In this document: positions 1-9,111 of the stretch, in pieces
Layout of the letters: each line of letters starts with the position of its first letter
How positions within the stretch are numbered: the stretch's first letter is position 1
Assembly: GCF_000282475.1 (NCBI RefSeq)
Contig: NZ_AKJF01000120.1
Location: 45,176 to 109,175 of the forward strand
Direction: 5' to 3'
Origin: Pseudomonas sp. GM78
Lineage (GTDB): Bacteria; Pseudomonadota; Gammaproteobacteria; Pseudomonadales; Pseudomonadaceae
Length of the DNA: 64,000 bases
Made by a program: the position numbers and the translations under genes
Notes under the pieces: model-generated
Told to the model about the DNA's origin: nothing
Database searches by the model: none
The model's input: only the letters and a program-made list of their open reading frames with translations

Positions 1-608
1 CCGTGGTGATTTCGTTCAGCGCCACGGCCCTGTGCCTGCTGATCGCGGTGCCGGCAGCCTACTCCATGGCGTTTTACGAAACCCAGCGCACCAAAGGCAC
101 GCTGTTGTGGATGCTCTCCACCAAGATGCTGCCGCCGGTGGGCGTACTGATGCCGATCTACCTGCTGGCCAAGAGCTTTGGCCTGCTCGACACACGCATC
201 GCACTGATCGTGATCTACACCCTGATCAACCTGCCGATCGTGGTCTGGATGATTTACACCTACTTCAAGGACATCCCGAAAGACATCCTCGAAGCCGCCC
301 GCCTGGATGGCGCGACGCTGTGGCAGGAAATGCTCCGGGTACTGCTGCCGATCGCCAAGGGCGGCCTGGCCTCGACCGTGCTGCTGTCGCTGATCCTGTG
401 CTGGAACGAGGCTTTCTGGTCGCTGAACCTGACCTCATCTAAAGCGGCGCCACTGACCGCGTTGATCGCCTCGTACTCAAGCCCCGAAGGTTTGTTCTGG
501 GCCAAGTTGTCGGCGGTGTCGACCCTGGCCTGCGCGCCGATCCTGATCTTCGGCTGGATCAGCCAGAAACAATTGGTGCGCGGGCTGTCGTTCGGCGCCG
601 TGAAATAA
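1..608 (+). CDS. mtlG: Mannitol/sorbitol ABC transporter permease MtlG (5' truncated by window edge)
   Basis: Inner-membrane permease of a binding-protein-dependent polyol importer. The frame is open at the left edge, so only about the last 201 residues are present, against roughly 275 in the family. The fragment has several hydrophobic membrane segments and the MalG/UgpE-type EAA loop ([11 protein letters not shown] near fragment residue 95), which docks on the ATPase. It ends 25 bases before the ATPase gene on the same strand and leads into mannitol dehydrogenase and two sugar kinases, the order of the Pseudomonas mtl operon. The polyol specificity rests on that context, not on the fragment itself. 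Confidence 0.9.
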   Translation, partial: VVISFSATALCLLIAVPAAYSMAFYETQRTKGTLLWMLSTKMLPPVGVLMPIYLLAKSFGLLDTRIALIVIYTLINLPIVVWMIYTYFKDIPKDILEAARLDGATLWQEMLRVLLPIAKGGLASTVLLSLILCWNEAFWSLNLTSSKAAPLTALIASYSSPEGLFWAKLSAVSTLACAPILIFGWISQKQLVRGLSFGAVK

Positions 609-633
609 CAACAACACGTGGAGGCCCATCCTC

Positions 634-1737
634 ATGGCCAACCTGAAAATCAAGAATCTGCAAAAAGGCTTCGAAGGCTTTTCCATCATCAAGGGCATCG
701 ACCTGGAAGTGAACGACAAGGAGTTCGTGGTGTTCGTCGGTCCGTCCGGTTGCGGCAAATCCACCCTGCTGCGCCTGATCGCAGGGCTGGAAGAAGTCAG
801 CGGTGGCTCCATCGAACTCGACGGCCGCGACATCACCGAAGTCAGCCCGGCCAAGCGCGACCTGGCGATGGTGTTCCAGACCTACGCCCTGTACCCGCAC
901 ATGAGCGTGCGCAAGAACATGTCGTTTGCCCTCGACCTGGCCGGGGTGCCGAAAGCCGAGGTCGAGAAGAAAGTCGGTGAAGCGGCGCGCATCCTGGAGC
1001 TCGGACCGATGCTCGAACGCAAGCCCAAACAGCTGTCCGGTGGTCAACGGCAACGCGTGGCGATTGGCCGCGCCATCGTGCGCAATCCGAAAATTTTCCT
1101 GTTCGACGAACCACTGTCCAACCTCGACGCCGCGCTGCGGGTGCAGATGCGCCTTGAACTGCTGCGCCTGCATAAAGACTTGCAAGCCACGATGATCTAC
1201 GTGACCCACGACCAGGTCGAAGCGATGACCATGGCCGATAAAGTCGTGGTGCTCAATGGCGGCAAAATCGAACAGATCGGCTCGCCGCTGGACCTCTATC
1301 ACCAGCCGGCCAACCTGTTTGTCGCAGGCTTTCTCGGCACACCGAAAATGGGTTTCCTCAAGGGCCAGGTCAGCCGGGTCGATGGCCAGGGCTGCGAAGT
1401 GCAACTGGACGCCGGCACCCGCATCAGCCTGCCGCTCGGCGGCGCCAACCTGAGGGTCGGCGGCGCCGTCACCTTGGGGATTCGCCCGGAGCACCTGGAA
1501 CTGGCTACGCCCGGCGACTGCACGCTGCACGTGACCGCCGACGTCAGCGAACGCCTGGGCAGCGATACCTTCTGCCACGTGCGCACAGCCAACGGCGAAG
1601 CCTTGACGATGCGTGTTCGCGGGGACCTGGCCAGCCGCTACGGCGAGACCTTGAGCCTGCACCTGGACGCCAGCCACTGCCATTTGTTCGATGCCGACGG
1701 CGTGGCGATGACCCGTCCGTTGCGCGTCGCTGCCTGA
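634..1737 (+). CDS. mtlK: Polyol ABC transporter ATP-binding protein MtlK
   Basis: ATPase that drives the MtlEFG importer from the cytoplasmic side. The 367-residue protein has Walker [10 protein letters not shown] (about residues 36-44), the signature LSGGQRQR, Walker B FLFDEP, and a C-terminal MOP/TOBE-like regulatory domain (about 235-367), the MalK/UgpC architecture. A GGAGG ribosome site sits nine bases before the ATG. The gene lies between the permease and mannitol dehydrogenase with short gaps, so it is co-transcribed. Family assignment is firm; the polyol substrate is inferred from the neighbours. Confidence 0.95.
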   Translation: MANLKIKNLQKGFEGFSIIKGIDLEVNDKEFVVFVGPSGCGKSTLLRLIAGLEEVSGGSIELDGRDITEVSPAKRDLAMVFQTYALYPHMSVRKNMSFALDLAGVPKAEVEKKVGEAARILELGPMLERKPKQLSGGQRQRVAIGRAIVRNPKIFLFDEPLSNLDAALRVQMRLELLRLHKDLQATMIYVTHDQVEAMTMADKVVVLNGGKIEQIGSPLDLYHQPANLFVAGFLGTPKMGFLKGQVSRVDGQGCEVQLDAGTRISLPLGGANLRVGGAVTLGIRPEHLELATPGDCTLHVTADVSERLGSDTFCHVRTANGEALTMRVRGDLASRYGETLSLHLDASHCHLFDADGVAMTRPLRVAA

Positions 1738-1752
1738 TTCAGAGAGCCTGTG

Positions 1753-3225
1753 ATGAAACTCGATAAACACAACCTGCAGCGACTCGCACCTACGGTGGCC
1801 CGGCCCGCCTACGCCCTGAGCGACACCCGCCAGGGCATCGCGCACATTGGCGTCGGCGGTTTCCACCGCGCCCACCAGGCGTATTACACCGATGCGTTGA
1901 TGAACCAGGGCGAAGGTCTGGACTGGGCGATCTGCGGCGTCGGTCTGCGCGGCGAAGATCGCCGGGCCCGGGATGATCTGCAACAACAGGACTACCTGTT
2001 CACCTTGTTCGAGCTCGGCGATACCGACGACACCCAAGTGCGAATCATCGGTGCCATCCGCGACATGCTGCTGGCCGAAGACGATGCCCAGGCGCTGATC
2101 GACAAACTCGCCAGCCCCGAGATCCGCATCGTTTCGCTGACGATCACCGAGGGTGGCTACTGCATCGACGACAGCAACGGCGAGTTCATGGCCCATCTGC
2201 CGCAGATCCAGCACGACCTGGCGAACCCGCACGCCCCGACAACCGTGTTCGGTTTCCTCTGCGCCGCCCTGGCCAAACGCCGCGCGGCAGGCACGCCGGC
2301 ATTCACCTTGATGTCCTGCGATAACCTGCCGCACAACGGCGCGGTCACCCGCACGGCCCTGCTGGCCTTTGCCGCCCTGCTGGATACCGATCTGCGCGAC
2401 TGGATCGAGCGCAACGTGAGCTTCCCCAACGCCATGGTCGACCGCATTACGCCGATGACCAGCACCCGACACCGCCAGCAACTGGCCGACCGGCACGGGG
2501 TCGACGACGCCTGGCCGGTGGTCTGCGAACCGTTCGCGCAATGGGTGCTGGAGGACAAGTTCGTCAACGGCCGCCCGGCCTGGGAAAGGGTCGGCGTGCA
2601 GTTCACCGACGACGTCAGCCCCTACGAAGAAATGAAAATCAAGCTGCTCAACGGCAGTCACCTGGCCCTGACCTACCTGGGGTTCCTCAAGGGCTACCGC
2701 TTCGTCCACGAGACCCTGAACGACCCGCTGTTCGTGCGCTACATGCGTGCCTACATGGACCTGGACGTGACACCGCAGTTGTCGCCGGTGCCGGGGATCG
2801 ACCTGACCGAGTACAAGAACACGCTGGTGGCACGCTTCTCCAACCAGGCAATTGCCGATCAGCTGGAGCGCGTGTGTTCGGACGGTTCGTCGAAGTTTCC
2901 CAAATTCACCGTGCCGACCATCAACCGCTTGATTGCCGATGGCCGGGAAACCAAACGCGCAGCGCTGGTCGTTGCCGCGTGGGCATTGTATTTGAAGGGG
3001 GTGGATGAGCGTGGCAATACCTACTCGATTCCGGATCCGCGTGCGGCGTTTTGCCAGGCGCTGGTGGTTGATGATGTCTTGATCACCCAGCGGTTGCTGG
3101 AGGTTGAGGAGATTTTTGGTACGGCGATTCCACGTTCGGCGGAGTTTGTCGCGGCGTTCGAGTGGTGTTGCAACAGTTTGCGCGAGGTTGGGGTGTCGCG
3201 CACGCTGGAGCGGATTCTGGCGTGA
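1753..3225 (+). CDS. mtlD: Mannitol 2-dehydrogenase MtlD
   Basis: NAD-dependent polyol dehydrogenase that oxidises mannitol to fructose and related polyols such as arabitol to ketoses in the cytoplasm. The 490-residue protein matches the long-chain mannitol dehydrogenase family in length. It shows an N-terminal nucleotide-binding region (HIGVGGFHRAHQ, about residues 34-45) and the catalytic segment KIKLLNGSH near residue 295, carrying the family's Lys, Asn and His. An in-frame GTG lies one codon upstream, but the ATG is the more likely start. The gene follows MtlK by 15 bases. The two kinases downstream would phosphorylate the ketose products. Confidence 0.95.
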   Translation: MKLDKHNLQRLAPTVARPAYALSDTRQGIAHIGVGGFHRAHQAYYTDALMNQGEGLDWAICGVGLRGEDRRARDDLQQQDYLFTLFELGDTDDTQVRIIGAIRDMLLAEDDAQALIDKLASPEIRIVSLTITEGGYCIDDSNGEFMAHLPQIQHDLANPHAPTTVFGFLCAALAKRRAAGTPAFTLMSCDNLPHNGAVTRTALLAFAALLDTDLRDWIERNVSFPNAMVDRITPMTSTRHRQQLADRHGVDDAWPVVCEPFAQWVLEDKFVNGRPAWERVGVQFTDDVSPYEEMKIKLLNGSHLALTYLGFLKGYRFVHETLNDPLFVRYMRAYMDLDVTPQLSPVPGIDLTEYKNTLVARFSNQAIADQLERVCSDGSSKFPKFTVPTINRLIADGRETKRAALVVAAWALYLKGVDERGNTYSIPDPRAAFCQALVVDDVLITQRLLEVEEIFGTAIPRSAEFVAAFEWCCNSLREVGVSRTLERILA

Positions 3226-3250
3226 TGTCGGTGGTGTAGCCACTGCCGTC

Positions 3251-3341
3251 TTCGCGGGCAAGCCCGCTCCCACAGGGGTCAATGTCGTACACAAATCCAT
3301 GTTCCACCCCGCACCACTGTGGGAGCGGGCTTGCTCGCGAA
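3251..3341 (+). repeat. REP-type inverted repeat pair between mtlD and mtlY
   Basis: Two 25-base arms in opposite orientation (3251-3275 and 3317-3341) share the core CGGGCAAGCCCGCTCCCACA; the right arm has one mismatch. This is the Pseudomonas REP doublet (REPIN) form. It interrupts the mtl operon between the dehydrogenase and the kinase genes and could modulate message stability. Confidence 0.85.
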
Positions 3342-3381
3342 TGGACTCACCGCGATCGAACTGACACACCAAGGATCCACC

Positions 3382-4878
3382 ATGGCAACCCAACAACTAT
3401 TCCTCGGCATCGACTGCGGCACCCAAGGCACCAAAGCCATCGTCCTCGATGCGCTCAGCGGCCAGGTCCTGGGCCAGGGCGCCGCCGCGCACAAGCTGAT
3501 CAGCGGCGCCAACGGTCGCCGTGAGCAAGACACGGCGCAATGGCTGGAGGCATTCAGCCTTGCCACCCGCCGCGCATTGCTGGCAGCGGAGGTCGATGGC
3601 CAGGACATCCTCGGCATCGGCGTTTCCGGCCAGCAACATGGCCTGGTGCTGCTCGACGATCAAGGCCAGGTCCTGCGCCCGGCCAAGCTCTGGTGCGACA
3701 CCGAAACCACCGCGCAGAACGATCGACTGCTCAAGCATCTGGGAGGCGAAAAAGGCTCTCTGGAACGTCTCGGTGTGGTGATTGCACCGGGCTACACGGT
3801 TTCAAAACTGCTCTGGACCCAGGAACAGCACCCCGATCTGTTCTCGCGCATCGCGCACATCCTGCTGCCCCATGATTACCTGAACTTCTGGCTCACCGGT
3901 CGCAGTTGCAGCGAGTACGGCGATGCCTCGGGCACCGGCTATTTCAACGTACGTACCCGCCAATGGGATGTGCAGCTGCTGCGCTACATCGACCCCAGCG
4001 GGCGTCTGCAAGCCGCGCTGCCGGAACTGATCGATGCCCATCAAGCCGTCGGCACGCTGCTGCCGGGCATCGCCGAACACCTGGGCATCAACCCGCAGGC
4101 GCTGGTGTCCAGCGGCGGTGGCGACAACATGATGGGGGCCATCGGCACCGGCAACATCAAACCGGGTGCGATCACCATGAGCCTCGGTTCGTCCGGCACG
4201 GTGTACGCCTATGCCGAGCAACCGAACGTCAGCGCGATTGCTGCAGTCGCTACGTTCTGTTCATCCAGCGGCGGTTGGTTGCCATTGATTTGCACCATGA
4301 ACCTGACCAACGCCACGGGGCTGGTCCGAGAATTGTTCGATCTGGATATCGAGCATTTCAATGCGCTCGTTGCCCTGGCCCCCATCGGCGCCGAAGGGGT
4401 GAGCATGCTGCCGTTCCTCAACGGCGAACGCGTCCCTGCCCTGCCCCATGCCACCGGCAGCGTACTGGGACTGACCATGAGCAACCTGACCCGGGCCAAT
4501 CTGTGTCGCGCCGTTGTGGAAGGCACGACCTTCGGTTTGCGTTACGGACTGGACCTGCTGCGCCACAATGGCTTACAAAGCCTGCGCATCTGCCTGATCG
4601 GTGGTGGCGCCAGGAGCGCGGTGTGGCGGCAGATCGTTGCCGATACCATGAACATGACAGTCATCTGCCCCGAGCAAAGCGAAGCCGCCGCCCTTGGCGC
4701 GGCGATTCAGGCGGCCTGGTGCAAGTCCCGGGCAACCGGGCATGAGGACAGCCTGGCGGATCTGTGCGAGCGCTGCGTGAAGTTCGATCCGGCCAGTGAA
4801 ACCTTACCAATTGCGGAAAACGTGGCGGCCTCGCAGTTGGCCTACGAACGCTATCAACAAAATGTCGCAACCCTATAA
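3382..4878 (+). CDS. mtlY: Xylulokinase (MtlY/XylB, FGGY family)
   Basis: FGGY-family carbohydrate kinase of 498 residues, predicted to phosphorylate D-xylulose formed when arabitol is oxidised by the upstream dehydrogenase. It starts with the family phosphate-binding motif GIDCGTQGTKA (about residues 8-18). It also has the conserved C-terminal region LIGGGARSAVWRQI (about 413-426) that closes on ATP. The chosen ATG follows AAGGATCCACC; a longer frame reaches upstream into the REP element and is unlikely. In P. fluorescens mtl operons this position is mtlY. A fructokinase gene follows after 13 bases. Confidence 0.92.
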   Translation: MATQQLFLGIDCGTQGTKAIVLDALSGQVLGQGAAAHKLISGANGRREQDTAQWLEAFSLATRRALLAAEVDGQDILGIGVSGQQHGLVLLDDQGQVLRPAKLWCDTETTAQNDRLLKHLGGEKGSLERLGVVIAPGYTVSKLLWTQEQHPDLFSRIAHILLPHDYLNFWLTGRSCSEYGDASGTGYFNVRTRQWDVQLLRYIDPSGRLQAALPELIDAHQAVGTLLPGIAEHLGINPQALVSSGGGDNMMGAIGTGNIKPGAITMSLGSSGTVYAYAEQPNVSAIAAVATFCSSSGGWLPLICTMNLTNATGLVRELFDLDIEHFNALVALAPIGAEGVSMLPFLNGERVPALPHATGSVLGLTMSNLTRANLCRAVVEGTTFGLRYGLDLLRHNGLQSLRICLIGGGARSAVWRQIVADTMNMTVICPEQSEAAALGAAIQAAWCKSRATGHEDSLADLCERCVKFDPASETLPIAENVAASQLAYERYQQNVATL

Positions 4879-4891
4879 AGAGCGAACAACT

Positions 4892-5836
4892 ATGTATCTG
4901 GTGTGTGGCGAAGCGCTGTTCGATTTCTTCAGTGAAAACGACGCCAGCGGCCTGGCTTCAAAAGTGAATTTCAAGGCCATCGCCGGTGGCTCGCCGTTCA
5001 ACGTTGCGGTGGGCTTGCGCCGTTTGGGCGTGGAGGCTGCGTTGTTGGCCGGCTTGTCCACTGACTACCTCGGCCGGCGCTTGCTCCAGGTGTTGGAGGA
5101 AGAAGGCGTGTGCACTGATTATCTGGTGGAGTTTGCCGCACCAACCACCCTGGCGATGGTCGCGGTCGGGGCCAATGGCTCGCCGCACTACAGCTTCCGC
5201 GGCGAAGGCTGCGCGGATCGACAACTGCAACCCGGGCATCTACCGACATTGGGGCCGCAAGTGCGCGGCCTGCACATCGGTTCGTTTTCCCTGGTGGTGC
5301 AGCCGATTGCCGACACCCTGCTGGAGCTGGTGCGCCGGGAAAGCGGCAAGCGCCTGATCAGCCTTGATCCGAACGTGCGGCTTAACCCGCAGCCGAACAT
5401 CGAGCTGTGGCGTTCGCGGGTTGCCACCCTGGTCGAGCATGCCGATCTGATCAAGGTCAGCGATGAGGACCTGGGCCTGCTGTTTCCCGGGCAGGACCCG
5501 GCGCGGGTCATCGAGGGCTGGCTGCAACACCGCTGCCAGCTGGTGTTCCTGACCCGGGGTGGCGAAGGTGCGACGGTGTTCAGTCGGACCCACGGTTCGT
5601 GGTCGGTGCCGGCCTGCGCGGTGGTCATCGCCGACACCGTGGGCGCCGGCGATACCTTCCAGGCGGCGTTGATTGCCTGGCTGACCGAACAGCGGCTGGA
5701 TTCGGTCGAGGGGGTACGGCAACTGAGTCGCCAGCAGATCGACTCGATGGTGAGGTTTGCGGTGCAGGCGGCTGCGCTGACGTGCAGCAAGACCGGGCCG
5801 GATTTGCCGTATCGCCATCAGATAGAGTTGCGTTGA
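4892..5836 (+). CDS. mtlZ: Fructokinase MtlZ (PfkB/ribokinase family)
   Basis: PfkB-family sugar kinase of 314 residues that would phosphorylate the fructose released by mannitol dehydrogenase. Visible landmarks are the N-terminal GGSPFNVAVGL motif (about residues 32-42), the substrate-binding RRLGVEAALLAG stretch, and the C-terminal PfkB signature DTVGAGDTFQAAL with its catalytic Asp (about residue 253). A longer in-frame start exists 96 bases upstream but lies inside mtlY; the chosen ATG is consistent with family N-termini. It is the last gene of the mtl operon and is followed by a REP doublet. Confidence 0.92.
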   Translation: MYLVCGEALFDFFSENDASGLASKVNFKAIAGGSPFNVAVGLRRLGVEAALLAGLSTDYLGRRLLQVLEEEGVCTDYLVEFAAPTTLAMVAVGANGSPHYSFRGEGCADRQLQPGHLPTLGPQVRGLHIGSFSLVVQPIADTLLELVRRESGKRLISLDPNVRLNPQPNIELWRSRVATLVEHADLIKVSDEDLGLLFPGQDPARVIEGWLQHRCQLVFLTRGGEGATVFSRTHGSWSVPACAVVIADTVGAGDTFQAALIAWLTEQRLDSVEGVRQLSRQQIDSMVRFAVQAAALTCSKTGPDLPYRHQIELR

Positions 5837-5850
5837 ATGTGATGGCCCTA

Positions 5851-5940
5851 TCGCGAGCAGGCTCGCTCCCACAAGGTCTCCGGTCGTTCACAAATGTTGT
5901 GTACGCCCCCGGGCCAATGTGGGAGCGAGCCTGCTCGCGA
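5851..5940 (+). repeat. REP-type inverted repeat pair after mtlZ
   Basis: Arms 5851-5873 and 5918-5940 are exact reverse complements with core GCGAGCAGGCTCGCTCCCAC. It lies between the convergent mtlZ and porin genes and probably doubles as a transcription or mRNA 3' end structure. Confidence 0.88.
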
Positions 5941-5957
5941 TGGCAATCTTTCAGGCG

Positions 5958-7259
5958 CTACAGGATCGAAAAATTGTAGCTGATGATCAGCCGCGTCTCA
6001 TCCACGTCCCGGGCATATTGCTCGTAGTTGGTGCGATAGGTCGCATTGCGCAGCCGCAGGCTGACGTCCTTGAACGTCCCGCTTTGCACCACATACTTGA
6101 GTTCGCTGTCGCGTTCCCATTCCTTGCCTTCCTGATCGCTGCCCGGCACCTTGATGTGATCACCGTTCACATAACGGGTCAGGAATGTCAGGCCGTTGAG
6201 GCCGATGGCCTTGAAGTCATAGTCGTAACGCAGCTGCCATGAGCGCTCCTGCGCCGCGGCGAAATCGTTGACCTGCACGTAGTTGACCAGGTACGGATTG
6301 GTACCATCGAGGTACGGCATCGAGTTGTCGCCGTTCATGCGCTGCCAACCAGCGCTGAACGTATGGCCGCCGAGGGCATAGGCAAGCATTGCGCTCAGGG
6401 CGCGGTTGTCGATGGAGCCGGCACGGGCAGCGCCACTGTCGGCACTCTTGAGCAAGCGCAGATCGGCCTTGAGCACGCCGCCCCCCAGCGGTTGATTGCC
6501 CAGCACACCGACGAAGTGCTGACGGTAGATGTCTTCAAGTTCGGCGTAGTGATACTGAGCCGTCAGCCGCTCGTTGATCCGGTAATCGAAGCCGTACATG
6601 TCGAAATGATCGGCAGTGATGTTGCAGGCATAGCGTTTGTTCTTGCAGTGCACGCGGATGTCCTGGGAATCGGTAGAATCCCGGGCGGTGTACTTGTCCA
6701 GGCGCGCGGCCATGAAGTTCAGGTCTTTCACTTCCCTGGACGTGAGCATCGCGCCATTGAACATGGTCGGCAGCAAGCGGCCGTCGTTGTATTTGAGCAG
6801 CGGCACATCCGGCAGCAGGGCGCCGTACTTCAGTACGCTCTGCGAGACGCGCACCTTGGCGGTCAGGCCGAGCTTGGTGTATTCATCCGCCGACCCACGC
6901 GGGTTACTGCCGCTGGACGGCAACAGGCCACTATTGCTGCTGTCTGGGCTGGAATCGAGCTTGAATCCCGCCATGCCCAATGCATCGACACCGAAACCCA
7001 GCGTACCCTCGGTGTACCCCGATTGCAGATTGAGTATGAAACCCTGGGCTGACTCTTCGCGTTTGGACGCGCCCTGCTCGTTGGAGGTGTGACCGTCACG
7101 AAAGTCGCGGTTGAAATACACCGTACGTGATTCGATTTTCGCTGTGGTGTCATCAATAAAACCGCTCGCTTGAACCGGCCCGGTAAAACCGGCGCACAGG
7201 ACCAGAGCGCCGAAGCCCAATGACTGGCGGGCGCGGATGAACGTAAAAGGGGGACGCAT
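5958..7259 (-). CDS. OprD-family outer-membrane porin
   Basis: Outer-membrane beta-barrel channel of 433 residues, the usual OprD/OprE-like length. It has an N-terminal signal peptide ending near VQASG, the typical early segment SGFIDDTTAKIESRTVYFNRD, a DEYTKLGLTAKVRVSQSVLKYG stretch split over the first barrel strands, and a C-terminal aromatic-hydrophobic strand ending YNFSIL. The ATG at 7259 gives a normal signal peptide; a 13-residue longer frame exists. Family members import amino acids or small organic acids. The substrate cannot be told from sequence, though the location beside the mtl operon is worth noting. Confidence 0.9.
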   Translation of the reverse strand: MRPPFTFIRARQSLGFGALVLCAGFTGPVQASGFIDDTTAKIESRTVYFNRDFRDGHTSNEQGASKREESAQGFILNLQSGYTEGTLGFGVDALGMAGFKLDSSPDSSNSGLLPSSGSNPRGSADEYTKLGLTAKVRVSQSVLKYGALLPDVPLLKYNDGRLLPTMFNGAMLTSREVKDLNFMAARLDKYTARDSTDSQDIRVHCKNKRYACNITADHFDMYGFDYRINERLTAQYHYAELEDIYRQHFVGVLGNQPLGGGVLKADLRLLKSADSGAARAGSIDNRALSAMLAYALGGHTFSAGWQRMNGDNSMPYLDGTNPYLVNYVQVNDFAAAQERSWQLRYDYDFKAIGLNGLTFLTRYVNGDHIKVPGSDQEGKEWERDSELKYVVQSGTFKDVSLRLRNATYRTNYEQYARDVDETRLIISYNFSIL

Positions 7260-7611
7260 TAAAAACTCCAACAATGCAGCGATTGCGCCAAGGCGCAATC
7301 AGCCAGAAATAGCCTTCATCCGCTCCTGTAGAGGACCGGGCTGAATTGAACACGCGGGGTGAGCGGCAATGATGGCAGAAGGCTTTTTCTCACTGCAGAC
7401 GACTTTAGTCTCAATAGTGACCGCTTTAAATTGATAAATGCCGCCGAACGGTAGTGGCAGTACGACAGGTGGCGTTCAGTCGGGTTAACCAATGCTTAAT
7501 CGCACAGTCCAACACTTTACTGGACCGCACGCCCTCAGAGCCCTCTGACGCCCAGTGCGGCAGGTTCGACGACACGTCGAGCTAACTTGCATCCGCACTG
7601 GAGATTGCCCC
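7260..7611. other. Intergenic region between divergent porin and DUF2790 genes
   Basis: This 352-base stretch must hold both divergent promoters. It is AT-richer near 7370-7450. I see no convincing coding frame, REP element or recognisable operator. Confidence 0.5.
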
Positions 7612-7884
7612 ATGAACTCGCGCGCCCTGCTCGTTTCAATCGCCCTTGTCTGTGCCTCATCGACCGGCGTTGCACAGGCCAATGACACCACCTCCGCACA
7701 AAACGTGCCTTCCTACCACTACGGCATGCCATTGCACGTGGGCAAAGTGCTTGCGCTGAGCGAACCCACCACCCTGGACTGCGAAGTGATTACCGCGACA
7801 ATGAAGTACATCGACTCACAATCGGGCCAACCTGAAGAAATCGCCTATCGAAAACTTTCCGACGCTTGCAGTTATCAGAACTGA
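7612..7884 (+). CDS. Small exported DUF2790-type protein
   Basis: A 90-residue protein with a signal peptide (hydrophobic residues 6-20, likely cut after AQA near residue 22) and a mature domain of the Pseudomonas DUF2790 type. Typical features are the YHYGMPLHVGKVL stretch, a central Cys in LDCEVI, and a C-terminal motif around KLSDACSY. The two mature cysteines could form a disulphide in the periplasm. Function is unknown; relatives are often multicopy in Pseudomonas. The ATG was chosen because it begins the signal peptide; a 19-residue upstream extension has no signal features. Confidence 0.8.
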   Translation: MNSRALLVSIALVCASSTGVAQANDTTSAQNVPSYHYGMPLHVGKVLALSEPTTLDCEVITATMKYIDSQSGQPEEIAYRKLSDACSYQN

Positions 7885-7937
7885 AGGAAAAAGTCTGAAA
7901 TAGACTTGGAGCGTGATGCCCGATCGGTGCTGGCGCA

Positions 7938-7960
7938 GGGTCTGGGTTTTTTCCAGACCC
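7938..7960 (+). terminator. Hairpin with a T-rich loop after the DUF2790 gene
   Basis: GGGTCTGG and CCAGACCC form an 8-bp stem around the loop GTTTTTT. It lies between convergent genes, so it may end transcription, but no T run follows the stem on either strand. Confidence 0.4.
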
Positions 7961-7991
7961 GGCGCGCATTGGCGGAACTTGAAGCGACGGT

Positions 7992-8264
7992 TTAAAGCGC
8001 TTTGCGCATCCCCTGGGTATTTCCGGGTTCCGTGTAGTGATTTTGAAGATCGGAACGCAGCGTGGCTATCAGTTCGTTGATTTCCCGACAGCCATTGAGT
8101 TGCTGGGCGTCGATTCCGGTTTTCAATAGATCGATTTGATCGGTTTCACCATCGGCAAACACTTTTACGGTCATCGACAAGTCCGGCGACAACGTGCATT
8201 GACAGCGTTTCGGTAGAAAACTGCTTTCAATGATATTGCGAAGTTCCAAGGCAGAAAGAAACAT
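7992..8264 (-). CDS. DUF1652 family small protein
   Basis: A 90-residue cytoplasmic protein of a Pseudomonas-specific family. The start MFLSALELRNIIESSFLP is characteristic, with a Cys pair in the following RCQCTLSPD segment and a C-terminal helical half (REINELIATLRSDL). The ATG at 8264 gives this start; the frame continues 17 codons upstream without family similarity. Function is unknown. It is convergent with the DUF2790 gene and divergent from ecotin. Confidence 0.8.
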   Translation of the reverse strand: MFLSALELRNIIESSFLPKRCQCTLSPDLSMTVKVFADGETDQIDLLKTGIDAQQLNGCREINELIATLRSDLQNHYTEPGNTQGMRKAL

Positions 8265-8559
8265 GGCGACCCTCTCCGTTGTGAGACTGCCAATTAACCA
8301 TCGACACTGACTCATATGAAATCCCGGTCAGCTTAAGAACAGGTACAGCATAAAACATGCCTTGAATTTCGCTGTGCAGCTCATCGGTAATTCAAGGACT
8401 TATTGTAAGGTCTCGTAAAAACGCTCATGCAAATTGCGAAAAAGGCTGCTGGCGGCCCTGCAATTTGCACGCTGAGGCGAAGGATTTGCATTGGCCACTG
8501 CCGCCGTCGAGAATGGTTGACCCAGAATCCGCTCAACCACACAAACGCAAGGAGGCATC

Positions 8560-9042
8560 ATGGGTTCATCGACCCTCAGCACCACCATCGGGCTGATCGC
8601 CGTCACGCTGTCGAGCATCGCCCACGGGGCAAAACTCGAAGAAGTTGCGCCCTTCCCGAAGCCGGAAAGTGGTTTCACCCGCCAGGTCATCCATCTCGCC
8701 CCGCAAACCCGTGAAGACGACTTCCAGGTGCAGATCCTTGCTGGCAAGACCCTGGAAGTCGACTGCAATCGCCAACGCCTGGGCGGTATTCTCGATGAGA
8801 AGAACCTCGAAGGTTGGGGGTATCCGTTCTACCGCCTGGAAAAAGTCATCGGCCCGATGAGCACGCTGATGGCCTGCCCGGATGGCAAGCGCCAACAGGA
8901 TTTCGTGCCGGTGGTCGGTGATGGTTTCATGCTGCGCTACAACAGCAAACTGCCGATCGTGCTCTACGTGCCCAAGGACGTCGAGGTTCGTTACCGGGTC
9001 TGGTCGGCCTCGAGCAAGGTCGAGAAGGCTGTCGAGCAATAA
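8560..9042 (+). CDS. eco: Ecotin, periplasmic serine protease inhibitor
   Basis: Broad-range inhibitor of trypsin-fold serine proteases, acting as a dimer in the periplasm. The 160-residue precursor has a signal peptide (cut near AHGA, residue 24) and ecotin landmarks: [17 protein letters not shown] early, then VDCN (Cys69) and the reactive loop [10 protein letters not shown] (Cys106), the expected disulphide pair. By alignment from memory with the E. coli loop STMMACP, the P1 residue is Leu103 instead of Met. The C-terminal half ([18 protein letters not shown]) forms the secondary binding surface. The gene is single and preceded by AAGGAGGC. Confidence 0.93.
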   Translation: MGSSTLSTTIGLIAVTLSSIAHGAKLEEVAPFPKPESGFTRQVIHLAPQTREDDFQVQILAGKTLEVDCNRQRLGGILDEKNLEGWGYPFYRLEKVIGPMSTLMACPDGKRQQDFVPVVGDGFMLRYNSKLPIVLYVPKDVEVRYRVWSASSKVEKAVEQ

Positions 9043-9073
9043 CTGCCATTTGTACATCAGGCCCCACTCAGAC

Positions 9074-9105
9074 CCCGATCGTTTCCACACATGGGATCGA
9101 TCGGG
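9074..9105. terminator. Possible bidirectional hairpin between convergent genes
   Basis: CCCGATCG (9074-9081) and CGATCGGG (9098-9105) form an 8-bp perfect stem with a 16-base loop between the ends of eco and the sugar dehydrogenase gene. No T tract follows, so termination is a guess from position. Confidence 0.35.
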
Positions 9106-9111
9106 TAAGCG

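Noticed and set aside
3251-3341. REP arms considered as a CRISPR repeat or phage attachment site
   Set aside because: The arms are inverted, the core recurs at many intergenic sites and no cas or integrase gene is present.
559-3396. A 945-codon open frame on the minus strand across mtlK and mtlD
   Set aside because: It lies antisense to two well-supported genes, has no family-like motifs, and reflects high GC codon bias; it is a shadow frame.
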